From positions 1 to 9,638 of the forward strand of contig JAUWXH010000033.1 in NCBI GenBank assembly GCA_030616465.1: 9,638 nucleotides of DNA. The letters are read 5' to 3'. Below, one piece after another: positions 1 through 6,184 of the stretch (position 1 is the first letter of the stretch; the number at the start of each line of letters is the position of its first letter). The position numbers and the translations under genes are program-made. The notes beneath the pieces are model-generated. The model did not search any database. It had not been told where the DNA came from and saw only the letters and a list, made by a program, of their open reading frames with translations. This stretch comes from Planctomycetota bacterium (GTDB lineage: Bacteria > Planctomycetota > Phycisphaerae > UBA1845 > Fen-1342).

Positions 1-2
1 TG

Positions 3-437
3 GTGGTTGCCGGGCTGGCCGCAACAACCGGATGCGACAAGAGCGGCGGGGGGGGTGGCTCCGCCATAGATGAGCAAGCGCTTATCGGGACCTGGCTGGA
101 AGTCCGCGAGGCGCCGAAACAACCCTCGCGTCGCATGATGCCGGTGCAGTGGGAGTCTCCCAACATCCGCCAGATCACCTTCAACACCGACAACACGTTC
201 AAGCTGATCGTATGCAAGCCGCGTGGCACGCCGTTGGATGCCTCGCAGGCCATCGAGGGGACCTGGAGCGCGGAGGGGTTGGGCATCGTGTTCACGGTCA
301 CCAGCAACACCCTCAAGGGCAAGTACCAGGACTGGGCGCCGATCGACGTTAGCAGGCCTCTCGATGAGGCCGGCGTGACCCGGTGCCTCATCACGCACGA
401 GAACTACGAACAGGGCACCTACGAACGCCAGCCCTAG
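3..437 (+). CDS. Small lipoprotein, 5' end missing
   Basis: The frame is open from the left edge, so the true start and most of the signal peptide lie outside the window. The visible N-terminus ends in LAATTGC, which resembles a lipobox with the lipidated cysteine at visible residue 11. A Gly/Ser-rich spacer follows. I infer an exported lipoprotein anchored to a membrane. The body of about 130 residues has a GTW motif near residue 30, an N-T-D-N-T-F-K-L strand and a second GTW near residue 87. This pattern recalls small lipocalin-like beta-barrel domains, where GTW repeats open strands. I do not recognise a specific family and assign no function. It ends with TAG at 435-437. The next gene on this strand starts about 210 bp downstream behind its own promoter, so the two are probably separate transcription units. 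Confidence 0.7.
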   Translation: MVAGLAATTGCDKSGGGGGSAIDEQALIGTWLEVREAPKQPSRRMMPVQWESPNIRQITFNTDNTFKLIVCKPRGTPLDASQAIEGTWSAEGLGIVFTVTSNTLKGKYQDWAPIDVSRPLDEAGVTRCLITHENYEQGTYERQP

Positions 438-571
438 CCGGGCCGTGCATCAGCGATTCGGGCCGGTGGGTAGGTTGATGCCTTCGTCCGGCGGAGCGGA
501 CTGACGCCGGCTGCAGCTCCGTGGGACGGTTGAGTGTAGCCGCGCGCCTCGTCTAGAAAATGTAGATGTTC

Positions 572-601
572 TTGACTAGGCCCGCCCCGCCCGCCTAGAA
601 T
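572..601 (+). promoter_or_regulatory. Sigma70-type promoter
   Basis: A TTGACT -35 box (572-577, 5/6 to consensus) and a TAGAAT -10 box (596-601, 5/6) are separated by 18 bp. Transcription would start near 608, giving a leader of about 39 nt before the ATG at 647. Three CTAG tetramers lie in and around it (553, 576 and 595), two of them overlapping the promoter boxes. This is the best promoter match I found in the window. Confidence 0.6.
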
Positions 602-646
602 CAGCGCAACGTGGTCCGGCCACCCCCCGGCCCGAGACATACGCCC

Positions 647-988
647 ATGACCGACCTGCGCCAGGAACTCATGACGCCGCCCGAAGCCGCAAAGTGGTTC
701 CGCCGCTCGCCCTCCTGGCTCCGACAACAGCCGGAACTGCTGCGCATCCAGGGCGTCGGCGGCCAGCCGCTCTACCACGTCAGCGTCTGCCGCGCCTACG
801 TCCTGGGACGACTCTGCCGGCTGACGGGTGGGCCGCTGCGCCGGCTTCAGATCAGGGCGCTGGTTACCGCCTGCGACTTGGGCGGGACCCGGGGACCGCG
901 GTCGGCCGTAGTCCAGGTCGGCGATCGGTTGTCGGCGGACGTTGAGAAGCTGCTCGTAGCGCCGGCCGCCCGCCGGGACGCCGAGTAG
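647..988 (+). CDS. Small helix-turn-helix protein
   Basis: A 113-residue protein. Residues 9-55 read as an excisionase/MerR-like winged helix (HTH_17 type): the order is MTPPEAAKWF, then RSPSWLRQQ as the recognition-helix region, then a glycine-rich wing (QGVGGQPLYHV), then a closing helix VCRAYVLGRL. The remaining half is Arg- and Ala-rich and I recognise no domain in it. I infer DNA binding, as an excisionase-like or regulatory factor with unknown target. I chose the ATG at 647. A GTG at 611 is in frame, but it lies only about 3 nt after the predicted transcription start and would add a proline-rich segment unlike a domain start. No partner gene is adjacent, no integrase is in view, and the gene appears to stand alone behind the promoter at 572-601. 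Confidence 0.65.
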   Translation: MTDLRQELMTPPEAAKWFRRSPSWLRQQPELLRIQGVGGQPLYHVSVCRAYVLGRLCRLTGGPLRRLQIRALVTACDLGGTRGPRSAVVQVGDRLSADVEKLLVAPAARRDAE

Positions 989-1216
989 GCCTAGAGCTGC
1001 ACCGCGGCTGACGCTAAGGGCGCGGGCCGTCCAGCCGGGTCCAGCGCGGGGCGGTCACATCCACGGGTCCGGTCGCGGAGCGCGCACTTAACGAGCCGCG
1101 TGTCGAGGCCGGCTGCGGGAGAATCTTCCTGTTCCGGCCCGCATCTATCAGTTGGGCACGCCGGCTATCCGCCCCGGCACTAGAACGTCGTGCACCGTCC
1201 GGCGTCCGGGCGGAGG

Positions 1217-1966
1217 CTATTTCTCGGGCGGCACGCCCTCGGTCGGCGTCAGCGGCTCCTCCGGCTGGGGCGTTCCCGGTGAGGTCGGTGAAGCCGACAA
1301 AGCCCCTTCACCGCGACGGGCGACCGCCATGATCTGCACGCGGCGGTTCTGGGCCTTGCTCGCCTTGGTGTCGTTCGGGCTCTTCGGGTTGAACTCGCCC
1401 TGCCCGCCGGGGATGACGTGCTTGGGGTCGAGGCCGAAGTTGTATAGCTCGCGCGCGACCGCGGTAGCCCGGTTGACGCTCAGATCGAGGTTGTCCTTCC
1501 ACAAGTGCTTCGTTTTCAGGATCGGGTCGCTGTCGGTATGGCCGATGACCCAGACGTCGCGATCGCCGAAGTTCGCCTGGATTTGCTGGGCGACCTGCTC
1601 GATCCGGGCGCGGCCGGCAGACTTCAGTGTCGCCTTGCCGGAATCGAAGAGGATGTCGTCGGCGATGTCGGTCCAGGCGACACCGCCCTCCTGCTGCCAG
1701 CCAGCCGGCAGGCGCTCGACCTCGGCCAGTTCCTGGCGGGCGTCGGCGAGTTCCCGCTGGAGCTGGTCCGCCCAACGGTTCGCCTCGTCGCGTTCGCTCA
1801 TCGCCGCGGCCAGCCGCGTTTGCAGGCGGTAGTTGCCCTTTTCGAGCTCGTTTACCTGCCCTTGGAGGCTCTCAATCTGCATGTCCTTGGCGTTACTGCA
1901 GCCGCCCGCCAGGGCGATGATCGCCAGCATGCCCATTCCCAATACCAAGCTTCTCACCCTTGTCAT
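1217..1966 (-). CDS. OmpA/Pal-family peptidoglycan-binding lipoprotein
   Basis: A 249-residue exported lipoprotein. Residues 1-22 form a signal peptide with a hydrophobic core and end in LAGGC, giving a lipidated Cys23. Residues about 27-86 are rich in heptad-like Leu, Gln, Glu and Arg and look like a coiled coil. The OmpA C-terminal domain spans about residues 102-216: ILFDSGKATL opens it, GHTDSDP holds Asp145, LSVNRATAV holds Arg166, and QNRRVQI closes it. In characterised OmpA domains the equivalent Asp and Arg bind diaminopimelate of peptidoglycan. The last 30 residues are a Pro/Glu/Thr-rich tail. The likely role is tethering the outer membrane or envelope to the cell wall, as in Pal or a coiled-coil lipoprotein of the same architecture. 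The ATG is supported by a strong ribosome site, AGAGGGAG on the minus strand at 1973-1980, 6 nt upstream. It is transcribed divergently from the beta-propeller gene. Confidence 0.9.
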   Translation of the reverse strand: MTRVRSLVLGMGMLAIIALAGGCSNAKDMQIESLQGQVNELEKGNYRLQTRLAAAMSERDEANRWADQLQRELADARQELAEVERLPAGWQQEGGVAWTDIADDILFDSGKATLKSAGRARIEQVAQQIQANFGDRDVWVIGHTDSDPILKTKHLWKDNLDLSVNRATAVARELYNFGLDPKHVIPGGQGEFNPKSPNDTKASKAQNRRVQIMAVARRGEGALSASPTSPGTPQPEEPLTPTEGVPPEK

Positions 1967-2212
1967 GGTTTGCTCCCTCTCACAATGGTCGCCGCTATCC
2001 TAGCGCCAGTAGACCGCTCCAAAACCGGCCAGACCGCCTGGGCCGACCCACGCAACCGGCAGGATAAAGGCCCGCGGGCCCAGTTGCAAGCCCAATGGTC
2101 GTTGTTGACGAAGACGGCCCCGGCCGCTAGCTTGAGCAGCGTGACGAGCTGATCCGGGCGATCGGCACAGGGAACTTGCCGAGACGGCTGACCGTACTCG
2201 TAGGAAACCCCG

Positions 2213-3496
2213 ATGATTCTTCAGCGCGTGTGTCTCTGGGGACTCGTGGCTCTCACGGTCCCGCCGGCGGTGGGCCAGGCGGATCTCATCCCAGCCCAGA
2301 CGCTCCACGAGGCCGGCTTGGTCAAGTTCTGGCAGTTGCGGCTGCCGCTGGAGCGGAACCAGCGGCTGCGCGACGCCTACCTGGTGAATGATCAGATCTA
2401 CCTGGCCACCCAGGACGGGTACGTTTTTGCGGTGCACGCCGACACGGGGGCGATCCGCTGGTTGCGGCCGGTGACGCGGTCGGGCTACCGCCTCAAGCGG
2501 CCGTGTCACGCGGGCCGGCGGGTGATCTTCGTCACCCCGACCACGGTGCTGCAACTGGACCGCGTGCTGGGCAAGGGGATCGCCCAATACGAGCTGCGAT
2601 TTGCGGTCGGTTCGTCGGCGGTGAGCGACGGATTCAACCTCTACCTGGGTGGGATCAACGGACGCTTCTACGCCCTGGACGTGTGGGAGCACATGGAGCA
2701 GTGGAAGGCCGGGATGAGAGGGGCGATTACGTCCACCCCCACGCTTTACAAGGAGTTCCTGTTCGTCGGCAGCGACGGCGGGGATATCTCCGCGTGCGTG
2801 GCGGCGAACAAGCGCTATCGCTGGAGAACGGCCGTGTCCGGGCCGGTCGCGGCCGATCTGGTCGCCGACGCGAACGGCCTCTACGTCGCCAGCCAGGACC
2901 AGTCGCTGTACCTGTTCGATCTCAACTACGGGCGGACGCGCTGGCGGACACGCTTCTCCGGCCCGCTCTACGAGCCGCCCGTCCTGACGCCGGAGCTGGC
3001 CTTTCAGTTCTGTGCCGACGATGGGCTGGTGGCGGTGAATGCGGCGTGGGTGGGCGTGGAGAAGCGGGTTCGCTGGATACTGCCGCGCGGCCGCCAACTG
3101 CTGACCGTCGATAAGCGCTTCGCGTACGTGCTGTCGCGGGACGAGAGCATTCTGGTGGTCCGGCTCGACGACGGCCAGGTGGTGCACGAGATCCCGGCCG
3201 CGGGATTCACCATGGCCATGCCCGCCCCCGCAGGCGCCACACTGTGGATGGCCGGGGCGGACGGACGGGTTTTCTGTGCGCGGCCGCGCGGTGTGCCGTT
3301 CGCTCGCCGGGACGATTTGCGGCGGGCGCTGCTGCCGCCGGGCACGCAGGCCGAGGCGGGTGAGGCGGCCGCCGAGGCGGGCAAGCCCGCCGAGGAACAG
3401 GCCGAGGACTATCTGCGCGGCCGGCAGATCGGGCGGCCGGTCGGCGGCAAGTCGAAGGTTTCCAAACAGTTCGAGTCGGGCACCGGCGGCGAGTAG
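2213..3496 (+). CDS. Secreted PQQ-like beta-propeller protein
   Basis: A 427-residue protein with a Sec-type signal peptide (residues 1-23, hydrophobic WGLVALTVPPAV, likely cleaved after GQA). The body consists of repeated blade motifs of the PQQ/pyrrolo-quinoline-like beta-propeller type: a strand with Y-L-A or Y-V-A, then D-G-x-V/L-Y/F-A-x-D, then a Gly and R-W. Examples are at about residues 61-84, 142-165, 182-205, 222-245 and 263-290, and further degenerate blades run to about residue 356. BamB and many planctomycete secreted proteins share this fold, which usually acts as a protein-binding scaffold. No cofactor role can be read from the sequence. The C-terminal 70 residues are Ala/Glu/Gly-rich and probably disordered. 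An AGGAAA ribosome site at 2202-2207 supports the ATG. The gene ends 142 bp before purH on the same strand. The partner is unknown. Confidence 0.8.
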   Translation: MILQRVCLWGLVALTVPPAVGQADLIPAQTLHEAGLVKFWQLRLPLERNQRLRDAYLVNDQIYLATQDGYVFAVHADTGAIRWLRPVTRSGYRLKRPCHAGRRVIFVTPTTVLQLDRVLGKGIAQYELRFAVGSSAVSDGFNLYLGGINGRFYALDVWEHMEQWKAGMRGAITSTPTLYKEFLFVGSDGGDISACVAANKRYRWRTAVSGPVAADLVADANGLYVASQDQSLYLFDLNYGRTRWRTRFSGPLYEPPVLTPELAFQFCADDGLVAVNAAWVGVEKRVRWILPRGRQLLTVDKRFAYVLSRDESILVVRLDDGQVVHEIPAAGFTMAMPAPAGATLWMAGADGRVFCARPRGVPFARRDDLRRALLPPGTQAEAGEAAAEAGKPAEEQAEDYLRGRQIGRPVGGKSKVSKQFESGTGGE

Positions 3497-3514
3497 CAGC
3501 GACGGTTCACATGC

Positions 3515-3542
3515 GAAGAGCCGCGGGATTCAGCCCGCGCGG
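3515..3542 (+). repeat. REP-like palindrome, copy 1 (purH leader)
   Basis: A 28-bp imperfect palindrome that starts GAAGAGCC and has core CGCGGGAT-TC-AGCCCGCG. It matches the left end of the element inside purH at 27 of 28 positions, in the same orientation. The single difference (A at 3528 instead of C) breaks one stem pair. It lies between the beta-propeller stop and the purH start, so it would form a hairpin in the purH leader RNA. Confidence 0.8.
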
Positions 3543-3552
3543 TCATCCGGGT

Positions 3553-3571
3553 CAGTCGCAGCCCGCGACTG
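3553..3571 (+). repeat. Hairpin beside REP copy 1
   Basis: A perfect 7-bp inverted repeat, CAGTCGC and GCGACTG, around the 5-nt loop AGCCC. It begins 11 bp after REP copy 1. No T-run follows, so it is not a typical intrinsic terminator. It may be the second palindrome of a REP/BIME-like unit, or it may only shape the purH leader. Confidence 0.45.
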
Positions 3572-3638
3572 GAGAAGCGACTCCGGCGGACGCGCCAGAC
3601 CTTGGCAGCAGCATTCACCCCATACCCGGGAATGCGCC

Positions 3639-5978
3639 GTGCCTGAGCCGATCAAAATCCGCCGAGCGCTGATCAGCGTCTACGACAAGACCGGGATCGT
3701 CGATTTCGCCCGGGCGGTGCATGAGGAATTCGGCATCGAGATCATCTCGACCGGCGGGACGGCGAAAACGCTGACCGAGGCCGGAATCCCCGTCACGCTC
3801 GTCGAGGACATCACCGGTTTCCCGGAGCTGCTCGGCGGACGGGTCAAGACGCTGCACCCCAAGATATTCGCGGCAATCCTCGCCGATCGTGACAACCCCG
3901 AGCACATGCGGCAGCTCAAAGAGCAGGGCATCGAGCCGATCGACATGGTGGTCGTGAATCTGTACCCCTTCGAGAAGACCGTCGCCGATCCGAACTGCAA
4001 GTTCGAAGACGCCCTTGAAATGATCGACATCGGCGGCGTGTGCCTGCTGCGCGCCGCAGCGAAGAACCAACGGCATGTGCTGGTCGTGAGCGAGGCCGAT
4101 GAGGTCTTCTATGAGAAGATGCTGGCGTACATAAGGGATTGGGACCGCAGTGTGCCCGGCGATGATCTTCATCGACGAACCGCCTGGGGTGCGTTTTGGC
4201 AGGTCGCGCGCTACAACGCCGCGATCGCAACTTGGCTGAGCAAGGATGTAGCAGAGTACCCGGCTGAGCTGCGGGCCCTTCACATGCGGAACTGGGGGGA
4301 ACTGCACTACGGCGAGAACCCTCACCAACAAGCCGAACTCCTAGAGTTGCAGGGAGTTCCGTGCTCGGCGGATCTGGTGTACGCCGACGCCCTCTGGGAA
4401 TCCGAAAGGGAGATGTCGTTCAACAACTACGCTGACGCCAACGCGGCGTTGGAGTTGTGCGCAGAGCTGACCCAGGCGCTCGCCTACGAAGAGCCGCGGG
4501 CTTCAGCCCGCGCGGACTCACGTAGCGCACTCGTCTCACCATTGTCGATGGTCTTCAACGAGCCTGACGGCAACAGTCCTACGTGGTTGCTCACCTGGAC
4601 CACTTACGGCTCCTGGCTACCCGGCGACGAGCGCGGATTCGTTGGCCGAGTTCCGGCCGAAAGCGGGAAACACGTCGTCCACAACCTCCCCGGCACGTCT
4701 TACGACGCTGACCGGCAGGAACTGGAGGACGCCGCGCGAGAACGAATGCAGGGGAGACCAGTGAAGCTGGACCAGCAGACCGCCGACACGGCCCTCGCAG
4801 CATGTGTGGAAGCGGCGCGAGCCCACGACATCTCTCTCCTGGCACTCAGCATCATGCCGGACCGCGTGCACCTCTTGTGCCAGGGTGAGCAGGACGGTGC
4901 CAAGCTAATGCAGCTTTTCAAGGGCATCTCGGCGCGGCGCCTGAGCCAGGCACACGCGCTGACCGATGCCCCGCGTTGGTGGACCAAGTCGGGCTCGCGA
5001 CGATACATCCCCAAAGGTGCCGATCTTCAACCGGCGGTGCGGTATGTCTGTGACCAGCACGACGCGCTCTGCGTGTGCTCCTTCGAGACCCTCTCGGGGT
5101 CGCACGCTCGCTGCGTCCGCAGCGCCGCGCGGGCTGAAGCCCGCGGCTCTCCTCTGGCGCCCGCAGGCTGCGCCTGCTGCTTCATCAAGCACACCAATGC
5201 CTGTGGCGTCGGGATCGCGGATGATCCGATCGAGGCTTATCGACGCGCGTACCTGGGCGACCCCAAGGCCGCCATGGGCGGCATCCTCGCGCTCAACTTC
5301 AACGTCGATGCAGCCTTCGCCGAGCCGGTCATGGATTCGCTGCAACGTTGGGGTAAAGAAGCCGGTGCGGGGGCGTTCTTCGTCGAAGTCTGGCTGGCGC
5401 CGTCATTCGACGAGGCGGCCGTCAAGCTGATCCGTACCAAGAAGAAGTGGGGCGAGCGCGTGCGGCTGCTTGACGTCGGCAACATGACCACGCCGCCGGA
5501 CCCGAACGAACTGGAGTTCAAGAGCATCGCCGGCGGCATGTTGGCGCAAACCCGCGATTCCGTCGGGCTGAACGAGGACCAATGGAAAGTCGTCACCGAG
5601 CGGCAGGCCACTGATCAGGAAATGGCCAATCTGCGCCTCGCGTGGCTGATCGCCAAGCACACCAAGAGTAACGCGGTCTCGATCTGCAAGGACGGGATGC
5701 TCATCGGCAACGGGGCCGGGCAGATGAGCCGGGTGATGAGCTGCCGGATCGCGACGTGGCTGGCGAAGGACAGCCGCCATGAGGAGAAGCTGCACGGCGC
5801 GGCGGCCGCCTCGGATGGGTTTTTCCCCTTCCGCGACGGGCTGGACCTGCTGGTGGACGCCGGCATCACCGCCATCATCCAGCCCGGCGGCAGCAAACGC
5901 GACCAGAAGGTCATCGACGCCTGCAACGAACGCGGCGTCGCGATGATCTTCACCGGCACACGACACTTCAAACATTAA
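3639..5978 (+). CDS. purH: Bifunctional PurH with an in-frame RAYT insertion
   Basis: PurH catalyses the last two steps of IMP synthesis in the cytoplasm: formyl transfer to AICAR, then ring closure of FAICAR. The product here is 779 residues; E. coli PurH has 529. Residues about 8-200 are the IMP cyclohydrolase domain, with SVYDKTG, STGGTAKTL, GGRVKTLHP (Lys70), NLYPF (Tyr109), IDIGG (Asp130) and RAAAKN (Lys142). HYGENPHQ (223-230) and MSFNNYADANAALEL open the AICAR transformylase part. Residues about 280-507 are foreign transposase sequence. The transformylase resumes with IKHTNACGVG (Lys517-His518), KSNAV (676-680), GAGQMSRV, SDGFFPFRDG and IQPGGS, ending TRHFKH. Without the insert the protein would be about 552 residues. 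I chose the GTG at 3639, just before the domain start; the frame upstream overlaps the previous gene. A double stop (TAA TAG) ends it. Whether the fusion is functional cannot be told, but no motif is broken. Confidence 0.9.
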   Translation: MPEPIKIRRALISVYDKTGIVDFARAVHEEFGIEIISTGGTAKTLTEAGIPVTLVEDITGFPELLGGRVKTLHPKIFAAILADRDNPEHMRQLKEQGIEPIDMVVVNLYPFEKTVADPNCKFEDALEMIDIGGVCLLRAAAKNQRHVLVVSEADEVFYEKMLAYIRDWDRSVPGDDLHRRTAWGAFWQVARYNAAIATWLSKDVAEYPAELRALHMRNWGELHYGENPHQQAELLELQGVPCSADLVYADALWESEREMSFNNYADANAALELCAELTQALAYEEPRASARADSRSALVSPLSMVFNEPDGNSPTWLLTWTTYGSWLPGDERGFVGRVPAESGKHVVHNLPGTSYDADRQELEDAARERMQGRPVKLDQQTADTALAACVEAARAHDISLLALSIMPDRVHLLCQGEQDGAKLMQLFKGISARRLSQAHALTDAPRWWTKSGSRRYIPKGADLQPAVRYVCDQHDALCVCSFETLSGSHARCVRSAARAEARGSPLAPAGCACCFIKHTNACGVGIADDPIEAYRRAYLGDPKAAMGGILALNFNVDAAFAEPVMDSLQRWGKEAGAGAFFVEVWLAPSFDEAAVKLIRTKKKWGERVRLLDVGNMTTPPDPNELEFKSIAGGMLAQTRDSVGLNEDQWKVVTERQATDQEMANLRLAWLIAKHTKSNAVSICKDGMLIGNGAGQMSRVMSCRIATWLAKDSRHEEKLHGAAAASDGFFPFRDGLDLLVDAGITAIIQPGGSKRDQKVIDACNERGVAMIFTGTRHFKH
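4475..4483 (+). repeat. Left copy of imperfect direct repeat at insertion site
   Basis: GGCGCTCGC lies 4 bp outside the left inverted repeat. It matches GGCGCCCGC at 5156-5164 at 8 of 9 positions in direct orientation. The offset is 681 bp, exactly 227 codons. It could be a target duplication or a chance similarity in GC-rich sequence; Y1 transposases normally make no duplication. Confidence 0.4.
4488..4515 (+). repeat. REP-like palindrome, left terminal repeat of the element
   Basis: A 28-bp repeat that starts GAAG, a possible counterpart of the conserved tetranucleotide at the foot of known REPs. Its core CGCGGGCT-TC-AGCCCGCG is a perfect 8-bp stem with a 2-nt centre. It is the reverse complement of 5125-5152 at 27 of 28 positions and matches the leader copy at 3515-3542 at 27 of 28. 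Confidence 0.85.
4548..5099 (+). pseudogene. RAYT / Y1 (IS200-like) transposase domain, HUH motif damaged
   Basis: PurH-fusion residues 304-487 resemble REP-associated Y1 transposases, which nick and join single-stranded DNA through an HUH metal site and one tyrosine. The N-terminal signature is WLLTWTTYGSWLPGDERG (residues 316-333). The HUH site should read MPNHVH or MPDHVH; here it is MPDRVHLL, with Arg409 replacing the first His and His411 kept. A CAC-to-CGC transition at 4864 would explain the change. WWTKSGSRRYIP (447-458) and AVRYVCDQ follow; Tyr469 in the latter aligns with the catalytic tyrosine of IS200-type enzymes (K-Y-I-E-N-Q). A native start could be the ATG at 4548, but no ribosome site precedes it, and no stop of its own remains because the frame runs through the right REP into purH. 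I infer an inactive transposase translated only as part of PurH. The boundary at 5099 is where family resemblance fades. Confidence 0.8.
5125..5152 (-). repeat. REP-like palindrome, right terminal repeat of the element
   Basis: A 28-bp inverted copy of the left repeat, identical at 27 of 28 positions; on the minus strand it begins GGAGAGCC rather than GAAGAGCC. The core is CGCGGGCT-GA-AGCCCGCG. In the purH frame it reads as codons for ARAEARGS. One of the other sense frames would hit TGA within the palindrome centre, so the reading frame matters here. Confidence 0.85.
5156..5164 (+). repeat. Right copy of imperfect direct repeat at insertion site
   Basis: GGCGCCCGC lies 3 bp outside the right inverted repeat and pairs with 4475-4483 at 8 of 9 positions. 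Collapsing the two copies would rejoin ELTQA with an APAGCACCFIKH-like linker, about the length and character of an uninterrupted PurH junction. Confidence 0.4.
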
Positions 5979-6184
5979 TAGCGTCATTCGTTACTGCGGC
6001 GCCGCGATGACACGCTGGAATCAGTCCCGGGGCCAAACGAGCGCGCGCGCCGAACTCGGAGGCCCGGCGCTACAGTTCTTCAACAAGCTGCCGGCGCGCC
6101 CCCCTGAGGATTGCGCACGCGTTTTGACGAGCGCCCTGGCTGACACGGGGGGTGGTTAAGAGCTGCGGTTGGCGGTGGCGGGGT

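Larger units (their letters stand above)
4488..5152 (+). mobile_element. RAYT element with terminal inverted REPs inside purH
   Basis: A 665-bp segment bounded by 28-bp inverted repeats and carrying a REP-associated tyrosine transposase gene in the sense direction of purH. REP palindromes flanking their own RAYT gene are a known arrangement, and the transposase cuts single-stranded DNA at the palindrome foot. It sits exactly where PurH homology stops (after ELTQA) and before it resumes (CCFIKHTN). The whole element is open in the purH frame, including both repeats: the left repeat reads EEPRASARA and the right reads ARAEARGS. It is probably no longer mobile because the HUH motif is damaged. 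Confidence 0.85.

Noticed and set aside
611..646. GTG at 611 as start of the HTH gene
   Set aside because: It lies about 3 nt after the predicted transcription start and adds only a proline-rich lead-in. The ATG at 647 starts just before the HTH domain.
2000..3187. A 395-codon open frame on the minus strand opposite the beta-propeller gene
   Set aside because: It is a shadow frame in GC-rich DNA: His/Arg/Pro-rich, with no recognisable domain and no coherent start context.
3276..3638. The purH frame stays open for 121 codons upstream of the chosen GTG
   Set aside because: This part overlaps the end of the beta-propeller gene in another frame, is Arg/Ser-rich with no PurH resemblance, and runs through the leader REP. 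Family homology begins at the GTG at 3639.
3615..4331. A 238-codon open frame on the minus strand opposite purH
   Set aside because: It lies antisense to well-conserved PurH motifs and its composition is that of a shadow frame.
4488..5168. The insert in PurH as an intein or group I/II intron
   Set aside because: There is no Cys/Ser at the left splice position, no terminal His-Asn, and no homing endonuclease motif. The content is a Y1 transposase with REP ends, and the frame is continuous.
5982..6016. GC-rich palindrome GCGGCGCCGC with outer GCGTCAT / ATGACACGC arms as the purH terminator
   Set aside because: The outer arms pair only with a bulge and no T-run follows, so it is not supported as an intrinsic terminator.
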